In this document: positions 55,101 to 62,851 of the stretch, piece by piece
Position numbering within the stretch: the stretch's first letter is position 1
Layout of the letters: each line of letters starts with the position of its first letter
Assembly: GCA_016865505.2 (NCBI GenBank)
Contig: AP025252.1
Location: 1,550,001-1,614,000 of the forward strand
Direction: 5' to 3'
Length of the DNA: 64,000 nucleotides
Origin: Bryobacterales bacterium F-183
Lineage (GTDB): Bacteria; Acidobacteriota; Terriglobia; Bryobacterales; Bryobacteraceae
Notes under the pieces: model-generated
What the model was told of the DNA's origin: nothing
What the model saw: the letters and a program-made list of their open reading frames with translations, nothing else
Databases searched by the model: none
Program-made: the position numbers and the translations under genes

Positions 55101-55262
55101 GTTACCGTCCTGAACGCAACTTCCCACAACGGTGCCGCTTATGTGTTCAGCATGCCCGCACCGCTCGCTCCGGGACAAAGCGTCACCATCCCGCTGCAGT
55201 TTTCGCTCACCTCGATTCAGACCTTCAACTATGTAGCCGCGGTTTTCAACGGCGTGCTGTAA
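52146..55262 (+). CDS. Secreted multidomain nuclease: LTD, Calx-beta, OB-like, endonuclease/exonuclease/phosphatase
   Basis: 1038 residues from ATG 52146. Signal peptide (LLALATALPLLSLAA). Domain order: lamin-tail domain (about 20-165; LVISHIYGAGGNNGATYNQDFVVLFNRG), Calx-beta (about 225-330; EPDETFFVNITN), an OB-like segment (about 350-450; VNVEGIVTARISNGFFLQ), and an EEP domain (about 610-930) with AMNVERLF, VVAFEEAEK (metal-binding Glu), NHLRS, VGDFNAFEVND and YSDHDPVVV (catalytic His-Asp pair). The C-terminal 110 residues are a beta domain. This is the ExeM/NucH-type extracellular DNase layout, likely used to break down extracellular DNA. Followed 27 bp later by a PEP-CTERM protein gene. 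Confidence 0.9.
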   Translation: MNLGRLLALATALPLLSLAASPDLVISHIYGAGGNNGATYNQDFVVLFNRGTSAASLSGKSLQYASAAGNFGASAPQIVALPAISLQPGRYHLIAMTPVGANGIALPTADTTGTTAMNATVGKLAIVTETAALNCGSTTTACDSTALAKIIDLVGYGTTANLAETAPTPAPSPTNFVVRANGGCTDTDNNSTDFATAVAATTPIPNSATPAAPCSGGGGPVTPTLNISDVSAFETNSGTTDFTFTVSLTSPAGASGVSFTIATQNNTATAPSDYTATSASGVIPPGSSTYTFVVPVLGDTTVEPDETFFVNITNLTGASAGDLQGTGTIRNDDVPPVTLTSISAIQGSGPVSPLNGQSVNVEGIVTARISNGFFLQSAGTGDGNPATSDGIFVFTSSTPSANAAVGNLVRVSGTVTEFSPSTDLQSPPVTELINATVSAPISTGNTLPAPVTITPAMATPNGGINQLEHLEGMRVTIASLRVVAPTDGSVSDITAESTTNGVFYGVMPNVATPFREAGIQTPSTVPVCAAGSGCAIPVFDGNPERIRVDSDAAGQSPIEVGVNQVVSNLTGVLHYGFRAYSVLPTAAATVSGTPIQLTATPIPGAGTVSIAAMNVERLFDAVNDGGGTPVANATGYSNRLGKISKTIRDVLRTPDVVAFEEAEKFDVLRDLATRITTDAAAAGQPDPAYTAYLVEGNDVGGIDVGFLVRNTVQVDDVTQFGAATTYISPCNGNPETLNDRPPLRLRATANRPGGQILRFIVFVNHLRSLNDVDSTDPCGVTTAGARVRAKRAAQANYLADLIQAELTNNPTARIVAVGDFNAFEVNDGLVDVLNAIIGSPAPATRVVTATNDPTYADLTNMLNLLPVPQRYSYVFDGNHQTLDHVLLSPLARAAVVGGGYARVNSDFPESLRNNPNTPERYSDHDPVVVHLTTAPERTAKLEISRGGITYNRAALTATSSITIRNNTPDTLPGPFNLVLSGLTNGVTVLNATSHNGAAYVFSMPAPLAPGQSVTIPLQFSLTSIQTFNYVAAVFNGVL

Positions 55263-55289
55263 AGAGAAAGATAGAAAGAAGAACCCAGA

Positions 55290-55895
55290 ATGAAGAAGAC
55301 CCTACTTACCGCGGCCCTATTCCTGATGGGCGCCCAGAGCGCCCTCTTCGCGGACATCTATAACGTCACCATCGACACCTCGACGTTGTTGGGACCTGGC
55401 GTGATCGACATCCAGTTCAACCCCGCTCCTGGATCGATGGTGGGCAACTATCAGCTCGGCACGGCCACCATTCGGAACTTCACACTCTCAGGCCCTGGCG
55501 CCAGCCTCGGCCTCGAAGAGGTCATGTTCCGTCTAAACGCCACCGGAGATCTGCAGCCCGGCCCGCTGTCCATCACCAATGATGACCCGGGCAACATCAA
55601 CGGTGTCGTTTACAACGCCACCTTCGGAACCCTGCTTACGTTTGAGCTGGAACTGTCCGGATTGGCGTACACATCGCCGGCCCAGGCCTTTCAGAGCGAC
55701 TTCAGCATCAGTCTGTATGGCAACGGAAGCCCGATCGTGGGCATCGCCGGCTTGGCCGGGAACAGCACCATCTACACCGCCCTCAGTGACCCGCAGGTGA
55801 CCTTCGCATTGCAGTCTGTACCCGAGCCCACGGTCCTCTGGACGCTCGGTGCAGTGCCCGGCGTGTTACTGCTGCTGCGCCGCCGCCGAAACTAG
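55290..55895 (+). CDS. PEP-CTERM sorting-domain protein
   Basis: 201 residues. GAAAGAAGAA precedes the ATG. Signal peptide (MKKTLLTAALFLMGAQSALFA), a beta-rich body with FELELSGLAYTSPAQAF and SDFSISLYGNGSPIVG, then VPEPTVLWTLGAVPGVLLLLRRRRN, a clear PEP-CTERM signal. The body resembles the group annotated as NF038129, from memory. Probably co-transcribed with the nuclease, suggesting that both act in the extracellular matrix (inference). Confidence 0.92.
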   Translation: MKKTLLTAALFLMGAQSALFADIYNVTIDTSTLLGPGVIDIQFNPAPGSMVGNYQLGTATIRNFTLSGPGASLGLEEVMFRLNATGDLQPGPLSITNDDPGNINGVVYNATFGTLLTFELELSGLAYTSPAQAFQSDFSISLYGNGSPIVGIAGLAGNSTIYTALSDPQVTFALQSVPEPTVLWTLGAVPGVLLLLRRRRN

Positions 55896-55923
55896 CTGCC
55901 ATTGGTGTAGCCTTGAGGGTGGC

Positions 55924-58062
55924 ATGAGCACCCAATCGGCTCCCCAAGACCTTGTCGTCCTCTCGAAGGACAACGGCATCGCCGTCATTACGATTCAGAA
56001 TCCGCCCGTCAACGCGTTGAGCCCTGGAGTGCCGGAAGGCATCGCCAAGGCCATCGCCGAGATCAAGGCCGATTCCACCGTACTGGCGGCGATTCTCATT
56101 GGCGCCAACAATCGCTTCATCGCCGGAGCCGATATCCGCGAGTTCGGCAAGATCGCCGCTGCCGGAGGCAAGCGCGACAGCATTGGGCTGAATGAAGTAC
56201 TCGATGTCATCGAAAACTGCGGCAAGCCTGTCATCGCCGCAATCGATGGCCACGCCCTCGGCGGTGGACTCGAAACCGCCATGGCCTGTCACTACCGTGT
56301 AGCCGCTGCAACGGCGCACGTCGGGCAGCCCGAATGCAAGCTCGGTTTGATCCCCGGCGCGGGCGGTACGCAGCGTTTGCCTCGCCTGGCGGGTTTAGCG
56401 AAAGCAGCAGAATTGTGCGCGTTCGGCGACCCCATCAATGCCGCGACAGCTTTGGAGTTGGGCATCGTGGACCGGGTGTTTGCCAAAGGCGAGGATTTGC
56501 TCACCGGCGCCATCGCATTTGCCCGCGAAGTGGCTTTGACCCAGCCTTTGCTACGCACCTGCGACAAGGACGCAAAGCTCGCCGACAAGCCGGATTTTGA
56601 CGCTCTTCGCGCCGCTGCGGCCAAGCGTAGCCGCAACCTGAACGCCGCCCAACGTGCGATCGACGCTGTGGAAGCCGCGTCGCACATGCCCTTTGCCGAA
56701 GGCCTCGCCTACGAACAGAAACTGTTCATGGACTGCCTGTACTCAGACCAATCGAAGGCGCTCATCCACATCTTTTTCGGCGAGCGCGAAGTGGCCAAGA
56801 TCCCGGGCATCGACAAGACCACGCCTGCATTCACGATCGAGCAGGCAGCCGTGATCGGAGCCGGTACGATGGGCGGCGGCATCGCCATGTGCTTTGCCAA
56901 CGCGGGCATCCCGGTGCGCGTCAAAGAGACTTCGCAGGAAGCGCTCGACCGTGGTCTTGCCTCGATTCGCAAGAACTACGCGAACTCCGTCGCCAAAGGC
57001 CGCTTCACGCAAGAGGCAATGGATAAGCGCTTGGCGCTCATCACACCGCAACTCGACTACACCGGTTTCGACGATGCCGACATCATCATCGAAGCCGTGT
57101 TCGAGGGCATGGAGCTGAAGAAGCAGATCTTCCGCGAAGTGGACGCCATCGCTAAAGCGGGCGCGATTCTGGCCTCGAACACTTCAACGTTGAGCATCGA
57201 TGAGATTGCGTCGGTGACCACGCGTCCTGAGTTTGTGATCGGCACGCACTTCTTTTCCCCGGCCAATGTGATGAAGCTGTTGGAGGTGGTGCGCGGCGCA
57301 TCCACAAGTCTTGCCGCCATCAACACCTGCATGCAATTGGGCAAGAAGCTGGGCAAGGTCAGCGTACTCGCGGGCAACTGTTTTGGGTTTATCGGCAACC
57401 GCATGTTCGGTCCATATCGCCGCGAGGCGCAGTTCCTGGTGGAAGAAGGCGCGAGCATCGCTGCCGTCGATCAAGTGCTGTACGACTTCGGCATGGCCAT
57501 GGGTCCGCTGGCCACTGGCGACCTCGCGGGTTTGGACGTCGGCTGGCGCATTCGCAAAGAGGTGGCGCATCTGCAAAAGCCCGGCGTCCGGCAGCCGATT
57601 GCCGAAGACAAACTTTGCGAAATGGGCCGTTTTGGCCAGAAAACCGGCGCTGGTTGGTATGTGTACGACGCAGAGCGCAAGGCATCTGTCGATCCTCAAG
57701 TGGAATCCTGGGTGCGCGAATGGACCGGCGAGATCCCCAAGCGCGAAATCACTAACGACGAAATTCTGGATCGCTGCTTGTACGCATTAGTGAACGAGGG
57801 CGCGCGGCTTTTGGAAGAGGGTTTTGCTCTGCGCAGCGTCGATATCGACATCGTGTACTTGTATGGCTACGGCTTCCCGGCCTATCGCGGAGGTCCCATG
57901 AAGTATGCGGATCTGGTGGGGTTGCCCAAGGTCTATCAACGCATCAAAGAGTTTGAAGCGCAGCACGGCGAACTCTGGACTCCGGCTCCGCTGCTGGAGC
58001 AGCTGGCCAGAGAGGGCTCGACGTTCGAGGCGTACTCGAAGCGCGCGGCAGTAGCACGCTAG
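55924..58062 (+). CDS. Bifunctional enoyl-CoA hydratase / 3-hydroxyacyl-CoA dehydrogenase
   Basis: 712 residues from ATG 55924, with GAGGG just upstream. The N-terminal crotonase domain (about 10-200) has NNRFIAGADIREF for the oxyanion hole, DGHALGGGLETAMACHYRVA and CKLGLIPGAGGTQRLPRL with the catalytic glutamates. The dehydrogenase Rossmann motif is VIGAGTMGGGIAM from residue 310, followed by TSTLSIDEIAS and GTHFFSPANVMKLLEVV with the catalytic histidine, and two C-terminal helical repeats (GFIGNRMFGPYRREA, YGYGFPAYRGGPMKYAD). This is the FadB/FadJ layout of fatty acid beta-oxidation. The thiolase subunit is not adjacent. Confidence 0.96.
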   Translation: MSTQSAPQDLVVLSKDNGIAVITIQNPPVNALSPGVPEGIAKAIAEIKADSTVLAAILIGANNRFIAGADIREFGKIAAAGGKRDSIGLNEVLDVIENCGKPVIAAIDGHALGGGLETAMACHYRVAAATAHVGQPECKLGLIPGAGGTQRLPRLAGLAKAAELCAFGDPINAATALELGIVDRVFAKGEDLLTGAIAFAREVALTQPLLRTCDKDAKLADKPDFDALRAAAAKRSRNLNAAQRAIDAVEAASHMPFAEGLAYEQKLFMDCLYSDQSKALIHIFFGEREVAKIPGIDKTTPAFTIEQAAVIGAGTMGGGIAMCFANAGIPVRVKETSQEALDRGLASIRKNYANSVAKGRFTQEAMDKRLALITPQLDYTGFDDADIIIEAVFEGMELKKQIFREVDAIAKAGAILASNTSTLSIDEIASVTTRPEFVIGTHFFSPANVMKLLEVVRGASTSLAAINTCMQLGKKLGKVSVLAGNCFGFIGNRMFGPYRREAQFLVEEGASIAAVDQVLYDFGMAMGPLATGDLAGLDVGWRIRKEVAHLQKPGVRQPIAEDKLCEMGRFGQKTGAGWYVYDAERKASVDPQVESWVREWTGEIPKREITNDEILDRCLYALVNEGARLLEEGFALRSVDIDIVYLYGYGFPAYRGGPMKYADLVGLPKVYQRIKEFEAQHGELWTPAPLLEQLAREGSTFEAYSKRAAVAR

Positions 58063-58071
58063 AATTCGAGG

Positions 58072-59547
58072 ATGTTCCTCGCCTCCCGCCGTTCATTTTT
58101 GTTCGGCAGTGCGGCGGCGCTCAGCAGTACTTTGTTTTCGAGCGCCGTCACCGCCGCGGATTCCACTCCTCTGATTTCAGTTAGCGCGCAGCACCCCGAC
58201 GTGGCAGCGGCAATCCGGCTTTATGAAAGCTGGGTGGACGAGCAGATGGCCTACCGCCAGTTGCCCGGTATCGCCATCGGCATCGTACAGGATCAAACCC
58301 TGATTTGGGCACGCGGTTTCGGTTATGCCGATGTCGCCGCCCAAAAGCCGGTAACGCCCAAGACGGCGTTCCGCATGGCTTCGAATTCGAAGATGTTCAC
58401 CGCTATCGCCGTCATGCAGATGCGCGACGCAGGCAAGTTGCGGCTGGACGACCCTGTGGTCCAGTACCTGCCGTGGTTCAAGCCCAAGCCGGCTGCGGAA
58501 GACGATCCGCCCATCACCATTGAACACCTCGTCACGCATGCGTCCGGCCTGCCTCGTGAAGCGGCGGATACCTACTGGGTGAGCTTCAAGTTCCCAAATA
58601 AAGCGTTTATTCAGGACACGATTGCGGGTCAGTCCGCTGTGTTTTCACCGAATGAACGCTGGAAGTATTCGAACCTCGCACTCGGCCTCGCTGGACTTGT
58701 CGTCGAGGTGGTGAGCGGCGAGAAGTTCAACGACTATCAGAACAAGCACATCCTGGGTCCATTGGGGATGAAGGACACGAGCTTTGATGTCGAGACGGCG
58801 AACCTTGCCAAGGGGTACGGCCGCCGCATGCCGGACGGTTCGCGGCAGTTGATGCCCTGGACCGACACCAAGGATCTGGCCGCCGCCACCGGGCTGACTT
58901 CGACGGTGGAAGACATGGCCAAGTTCGTGTCGCTGCAGTTCCGCAAAGGTCCTGCAGGAGGCTCGCAGATCCTGAAGAGTACGACCTTGCGCGAGATGCA
59001 TCGGGTGAGGTTCATGCAGCCGACCTGGACGAGCGGCCAAGGCTTGGGCTTTGCGGTGAACCGTCGTGACGGCAAGCTGTATGTCGGCCACGGCGGGTCG
59101 CTCGCGGGGTACAAGACCACGACCAGTTTCAACATCGAGAACAAACTCGGCGTGATCGTGCTGACCAACGGCGACGACGCACGTCCCGATCAGTTTGCCG
59201 AGAGGGCGTTCGACATCATCGGAGCGGCCGTGATCAAGGCAGCGAAACCTCCGGAGAAGCCGAAGCAGTGGGACGTCTCGTGGTCGCGCTATGCGGGGTT
59301 GTACCGGTCGCTATGGGGCGATTCGCAGGTCGTGGAGATGAATCGCGAACTGGTGATGATCACGCCGACGGCGGATGACCCGATGCAGGGTATGCAAAAG
59401 CTGGTGCCGCTAGGGAACGGAGTGTTCAAGCTGGAAGGCGCAAGCGGCGGGGCAGCGGTCGGGGAGTTGGTGACGTTTAAGGAAGCCGGCGGCAAGGTGG
59501 TCCAGATGCGAGTGGGCAACATGACGCAGGAGCGTGTGGGGTCGTAA
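58072..59547 (+). CDS. Exported serine hydrolase, class C beta-lactamase fold
   Basis: 491 residues. Signal peptide with an SRRSFLFGS start that could be Tat-dependent. The beta-lactamase/D-Ala-D-Ala peptidase motifs are all present: S104-N-S-K107 (SxxK), Y199-S-N201 in KYSNLALG, and H340-G-G in VGHGGSLAGY. The domain ends near residue 400; a beta-barrel-like tail of about 90 residues follows. Relatives include esterases and peptidases, and most do not cause drug resistance. It begins 9 bp after the fatty acid oxidation gene. Confidence 0.9.
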   Translation: MFLASRRSFLFGSAAALSSTLFSSAVTAADSTPLISVSAQHPDVAAAIRLYESWVDEQMAYRQLPGIAIGIVQDQTLIWARGFGYADVAAQKPVTPKTAFRMASNSKMFTAIAVMQMRDAGKLRLDDPVVQYLPWFKPKPAAEDDPPITIEHLVTHASGLPREAADTYWVSFKFPNKAFIQDTIAGQSAVFSPNERWKYSNLALGLAGLVVEVVSGEKFNDYQNKHILGPLGMKDTSFDVETANLAKGYGRRMPDGSRQLMPWTDTKDLAAATGLTSTVEDMAKFVSLQFRKGPAGGSQILKSTTLREMHRVRFMQPTWTSGQGLGFAVNRRDGKLYVGHGGSLAGYKTTTSFNIENKLGVIVLTNGDDARPDQFAERAFDIIGAAVIKAAKPPEKPKQWDVSWSRYAGLYRSLWGDSQVVEMNRELVMITPTADDPMQGMQKLVPLGNGVFKLEGASGGAAVGELVTFKEAGGKVVQMRVGNMTQERVGS

Positions 59548-59560
59548 GAAAAATGCCAAA

Positions 59561-59596
59561 TACCCAAAATGGGTACTCAAATACCCATTTTGGGTA
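59561..59596. terminator. Perfect 15-bp inverted repeat between convergent genes
   Basis: TACCCAAAATGGGTA (59561-59575) and its exact reverse complement (59582-59596) flank a 6-base loop. Each arm is itself a TACCC-N5-GGGTA palindrome. It lies in the 95-bp AT-rich gap between the stops at 59547 and 59643. It may stop transcription from both sides, although no T-tract adjoins, or be a doubled protein-binding site. Confidence 0.6.
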
Positions 59597-59642
59597 CGAT
59601 AAGCCATTCAGATAAGTGGTTTCTTATCAAAAGGTTGTGTTT

Positions 59643-60635
59643 TTATTCGCCCTTGAGAGGACGCTCCATCAACTCGTGTATCGCCTGTCGCGGGGTTTTT
59701 CCGTGCTTCAGGATTTGGTACATCGCGGTGACGATGGGGAGGTCCAGATTGTGCTTGACCGCGAGGTCGTAGGCTGCGTAGGTGGTGTGGACGCCTTCGG
59801 CTACGGTGCGCATGGAGCCGGTGATCTGTTCGAGGGTTTGGCCTTCGGCTAAAAGGATTCCGACTCGGCGGTTGCGGGAGAGGTCTCCGGTGCAGGTGAG
59901 GACGAGGTCGCCGAGGCCGGCCAGGCCTGCCATGGTTTCGGCGCGGCCGCCTAGCGCTTCGGCGAGGCGGGTCATTTCGCGTAAGCCTCGGGTGATCAGC
60001 GCGGCGGTGGTGTTGTGGCCCAGGCGGAGGCCTGTCACGATTCCGGAGGCGACCGAGACTACGTTCTTGATGGACGCTCCGATCTCGCAGCCGATGGGGT
60101 CGTCCTGGGTGTAGAGGCGGACGGATCCTCCGGAGAAGGTCTCCTGGAATTCGGTGGCGAGGTGACGGTTGGTGGACGCGACCACCATCGCGCTGGGGAG
60201 TCCGGCGGCAAGTTCTTTGGCGAAGCTGGGTCCGGTGAGGACGGCTACCGGTGGTCGGTCGAGGACCTGTTCGATCACTTGCGACATGCGGAGGAGGGTG
60301 CCGTTCTCGATGCCTTTGGTGGCGCTGACCAGGCGCTGGCGCATGGAGAAATACGGGCGCATTTCGCTGTAAATGCGGCGGGCGTGCTGGGACGGCATGG
60401 CGCCGAGGACGCAGTCGGCTCCGGTGACGGCGTCGCGAAGGTCGGAGGTGAAGCTGAGGTTCGCGGGGAGGCGGAAGCCGGGCAGGAAGGCGGCGTTTTC
60501 GCCGGTGGACTGCATGGCGTCCACCACGTCTTTCTCAAAGGCCCAAAGGCGGACTTTTTCGACACGTGGCGCGAAGGCGATGGCCATGGCTGTGCCAAAC
60601 GCTCCTGCGCCCACGACTGTCAGAGTCTTGATCAT
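59643..60635 (-). CDS. gpsA: NAD(P)-dependent glycerol-3-phosphate dehydrogenase
   Basis: 330 residues. Makes sn-glycerol 3-phosphate for phospholipid synthesis in the cytoplasm. N-terminal Rossmann motif VVGAGAFGTAMA, then SATKGIENGTLLRMSQV, LTGPSFAKELAAGLPSA with the substrate-binding lysine region, EIGASIKNVVSVASGIVTGLRLGHNTTAALITRG with catalytic lysine, and AGLGDLVLTCTGDLSRNRRVG. Length is standard. The codons of this minus-strand gene end in C, unlike minus-strand genes further left, in line with the skew change described in the findings. Confidence 0.97.
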   Translation of the reverse strand: MIKTLTVVGAGAFGTAMAIAFAPRVEKVRLWAFEKDVVDAMQSTGENAAFLPGFRLPANLSFTSDLRDAVTGADCVLGAMPSQHARRIYSEMRPYFSMRQRLVSATKGIENGTLLRMSQVIEQVLDRPPVAVLTGPSFAKELAAGLPSAMVVASTNRHLATEFQETFSGGSVRLYTQDDPIGCEIGASIKNVVSVASGIVTGLRLGHNTTAALITRGLREMTRLAEALGGRAETMAGLAGLGDLVLTCTGDLSRNRRVGILLAEGQTLEQITGSMRTVAEGVHTTYAAYDLAVKHNLDLPIVTAMYQILKHGKTPRQAIHELMERPLKGE

Positions 60636-60734
60636 GCAGCCCTCATGTTACACCGGCTTTCACTTTGTGAGCGGGGGACGGTGGATGATGAAATTTTGTT
60701 CATGAACGCGGTACGATATGCGGTAAATGATCGA

Positions 60735-60751
60735 GAATTTCGGAGAAATTC
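60735..60751. promoter_or_regulatory. Inverted repeat upstream of the M91-like peptidase gene
   Basis: GAATTTC and GAAATTC are perfect 7-bp reverse complements with a 3-bp centre, 35 bp before the ATG at 60786. A candidate operator, as the surrounding 150 bp between divergent genes is AT-rich. Confidence 0.5.
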
Positions 60752-60785
60752 CTGGACATTTATTTTCCCAAGGAGGCATATCCGC

Positions 60786-61688
60786 ATGCAGGTTCCGTAC
60801 GCGCATTGCACGGCGATCACGGTTGACGACAGTCAGCCGTTCCACCGGTTGGTGACTGAGTATCTGGATACGATCCGGTCTCTGGCGGTTGGCAACGAGT
60901 TGCTTACGGCAATACAGAATTCCAATAAGCGAGTTGGGATCGCTCCGTTGCGGCCGGGCGATTCGGGCAACAAATGCGTTGCGCATAACGCGACCAAGTA
61001 CTATCGCCTGCGGCAAGCGCTGATGGGGATTCGGGATCATGGCGGTGGGATTCTGGTGCCGCTGGCAGAGGAGTTGACGCTTACGCTGGACGCAGCCGAG
61101 AAAGCCGGCCACAGCCGCATGTTTCTATGCAAGCAGATCGCGCAGGGCTTGACGCCGGCTACGGTACGCACGATCAATAATCTGGTACACCGGCCGACTG
61201 GGGCGTCGCGAAGTGAGATCAACGATACGGCGTGGGGGCTCGCGCAGTTTTTGGAGAAACTTGCGAATGGCAAAATGGGCCCGACCGATATTCCGGTTGA
61301 GCCTGCGGGCACGTATCGTTTTTCCGACCTTTTGATCCGGCTGCTGCATCCGTGGCTGCGGCCGGGAGCGGGTTCGAATTCCGGGATTTACTACGATCCG
61401 AGGAACACGGTGAGTTGTGCCGGTGATCGAGGCATGGCATGGCGGCCTCCGGGGATTGGCTTAGCGCACGAGCTTTGCCACGCCTGGCGGAATGCGACGG
61501 GCCAGCGCATGTTTGACGATGCGCAAGCTTGTGGTTTGGACGATGACGAAGTAATGACCACGGGCATCCCGCCCTATCAATACGAGCCGTTTAGCGAAAA
61601 CAAGTTTCGCGTGGTGTGGCCGCTGACCAACTGGGAAAGGTGGCGGCACTGGACCAACGAACTGCCGATGCGCGATAGCTATCGTTAA
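60786..61688 (+). CDS. M91-like zinc metallopeptidase
   Basis: 300 residues from ATG 60786, fixed by a consensus AAGGAGG 11 bp upstream; longer frames running back through gpsA are rejected. The zinc motif is H228-E-L-C-H232 in IGLAHELCHAWRNATG, with a conserved-looking arginine 3 residues on. This arrangement (HELxHAxR, preceded by a YDP strand) is that of family M91, which includes the type III effector NleD. There is no signal peptide or membrane segment. The N-terminal half has no known domain. No secretion system gene lies nearby, so a host-directed role is not supported. Confidence 0.65.
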   Translation: MQVPYAHCTAITVDDSQPFHRLVTEYLDTIRSLAVGNELLTAIQNSNKRVGIAPLRPGDSGNKCVAHNATKYYRLRQALMGIRDHGGGILVPLAEELTLTLDAAEKAGHSRMFLCKQIAQGLTPATVRTINNLVHRPTGASRSEINDTAWGLAQFLEKLANGKMGPTDIPVEPAGTYRFSDLLIRLLHPWLRPGAGSNSGIYYDPRNTVSCAGDRGMAWRPPGIGLAHELCHAWRNATGQRMFDDAQACGLDDDEVMTTGIPPYQYEPFSENKFRVVWPLTNWERWRHWTNELPMRDSYR

Positions 61689-61707
61689 CGGGCCGTGCTC
61701 TCTGGGT

Positions 61708-62760
61708 TTACCGGGCTTGACTCAGGGCGTACACGGCAAAAGACGCGAGCCAGTGTTCGCCGCCATAGTTGCCGCCGGTGACGTGGGGTAGCGCGGTTTC
61801 CAGGAGCTTTGCTGCTGCGGTGCGGAGGGTGGTGCTTTGCTTAGGAGGCAAGGCGGTGGAGAGGCCGTAGAGGCACCAGGCGCGGCTCAGCGAGAGGCCG
61901 TCGAGGTGGACGATTTGGTAGTCCGAACGGTCTGAGACTTCCGGGGCTTTGAGGAGATTGGCGAGGCCTGCGGGCGTGATGTAGCCGTCGAACCACTTGG
62001 CGAAGTCGGCTTGCGGGAGGACGCGGCGCATGAGGTCCGCCACTTCGAGAGATGGGGACAGGAAATCCGTGCCGTCGGGTTCCTGGATGGCGGTGACGGC
62101 TGTTGATTTCAAATAGTAATCTTTGGCGCGCTGGACGATTTGGGCTTCGAACTTGGTGTCCTTGGCGGATCGTGCCCAGTCTAGGGCGAAGACGAGTCCA
62201 AAGGCGGTGTTGGGGTGGACGCCGGTGCGATTCGGGTAGGTCTGCTTGGGCAGGTACGCCGACCAGAGGTTCACGATGAGGTCTGTGAGTGGTCGCATCG
62301 ATTGGGCCCATTCGCGGCCTTGTGGGTCGTCCCAGGTGCGGAGTTCTTCGTCGAGTTTTAGGAGCCAGGCCCAGCCGTAGGTACGTTCGAAGGTTTTGGA
62401 GAGTTTGTAGTCCCGGAAGTAGCGGACTTCGCCGGCGAGGGACTTGGGGTCGAAGCTGGTGGCGAGGACTTTTCGGATTTCTTGTTCCTTGGCGAGTCCT
62501 TTGACCGATTTGAGGAGGCGGACGAGCATCCAGTGGCCGTGGACGCTTGAGTGCCAATCGAAGCAGCCGTAAAACGACGGGTGGAGTTGGCGGGGCGACA
62601 GGCGGGCGTCGGGTTCGCCTTCGATGGTGTGGGCTGTCTTGTTGGGATACTCCTGTTGGATGCAATGGAGAGGCAGTTCGGCGAGGCGAGAAGCGACCTC
62701 GGGCGTGAGGGATTGAACTGCGAGCAGTGCGGAGGAGGCCATGAGGGTCAAGACAAGCAT
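61708..62760 (-). CDS. DUF2891 family exported protein
   Basis: 350 residues with a signal peptide (MLVLTLMASSALLAVQS). The family hallmark is HPSFYGCFDWHSSVHGHWMLVRLL, followed by a helical toroid with YGWAWLLKLDEEL, NRTGVHPNTAFGL and HLDGLSLSRAWCL, and HVTGGNYGGEHWLASFAVYAL at the end. DUF2891 proteins have an alpha/alpha-barrel fold resembling glycosidases, but their activity is unknown. The many histidines, tryptophans and aspartates in the centre suggest a carbohydrate-like pocket (inference). Confidence 0.85.
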   Translation of the reverse strand: MLVLTLMASSALLAVQSLTPEVASRLAELPLHCIQQEYPNKTAHTIEGEPDARLSPRQLHPSFYGCFDWHSSVHGHWMLVRLLKSVKGLAKEQEIRKVLATSFDPKSLAGEVRYFRDYKLSKTFERTYGWAWLLKLDEELRTWDDPQGREWAQSMRPLTDLIVNLWSAYLPKQTYPNRTGVHPNTAFGLVFALDWARSAKDTKFEAQIVQRAKDYYLKSTAVTAIQEPDGTDFLSPSLEVADLMRRVLPQADFAKWFDGYITPAGLANLLKAPEVSDRSDYQIVHLDGLSLSRAWCLYGLSTALPPKQSTTLRTAAAKLLETALPHVTGGNYGGEHWLASFAVYALSQAR

Positions 62761-62851
62761 CGGTCGGCAGACCCGATTTTAACAATCGTTCTGCACGTGG
62801 GCTGGCTTTGCGTCGTCAGGTTCAATAAGCCGGGCGAAGGAGATAGGAAAA

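Noticed and set aside
53415-55178. Minus-strand open frame of 587 codons opposite the nuclease gene
   Set aside because: It is a mirror of a high-GC coding sequence; the plus-strand protein has clear domains and motifs, the antisense one has none.
59548-59642. oriC in the AT-rich gap near the skew switch
   Set aside because: Only 95 bp and no sequence close to the DnaA box TTATCCACA; kept only as a skew observation.
60015-60785. Long plus-strand open frame continuing into the M91-like gene from inside gpsA
   Set aside because: The consensus AAGGAGG and ATG at 60786 define the start, and the upstream part is antisense to a certain gpsA gene.
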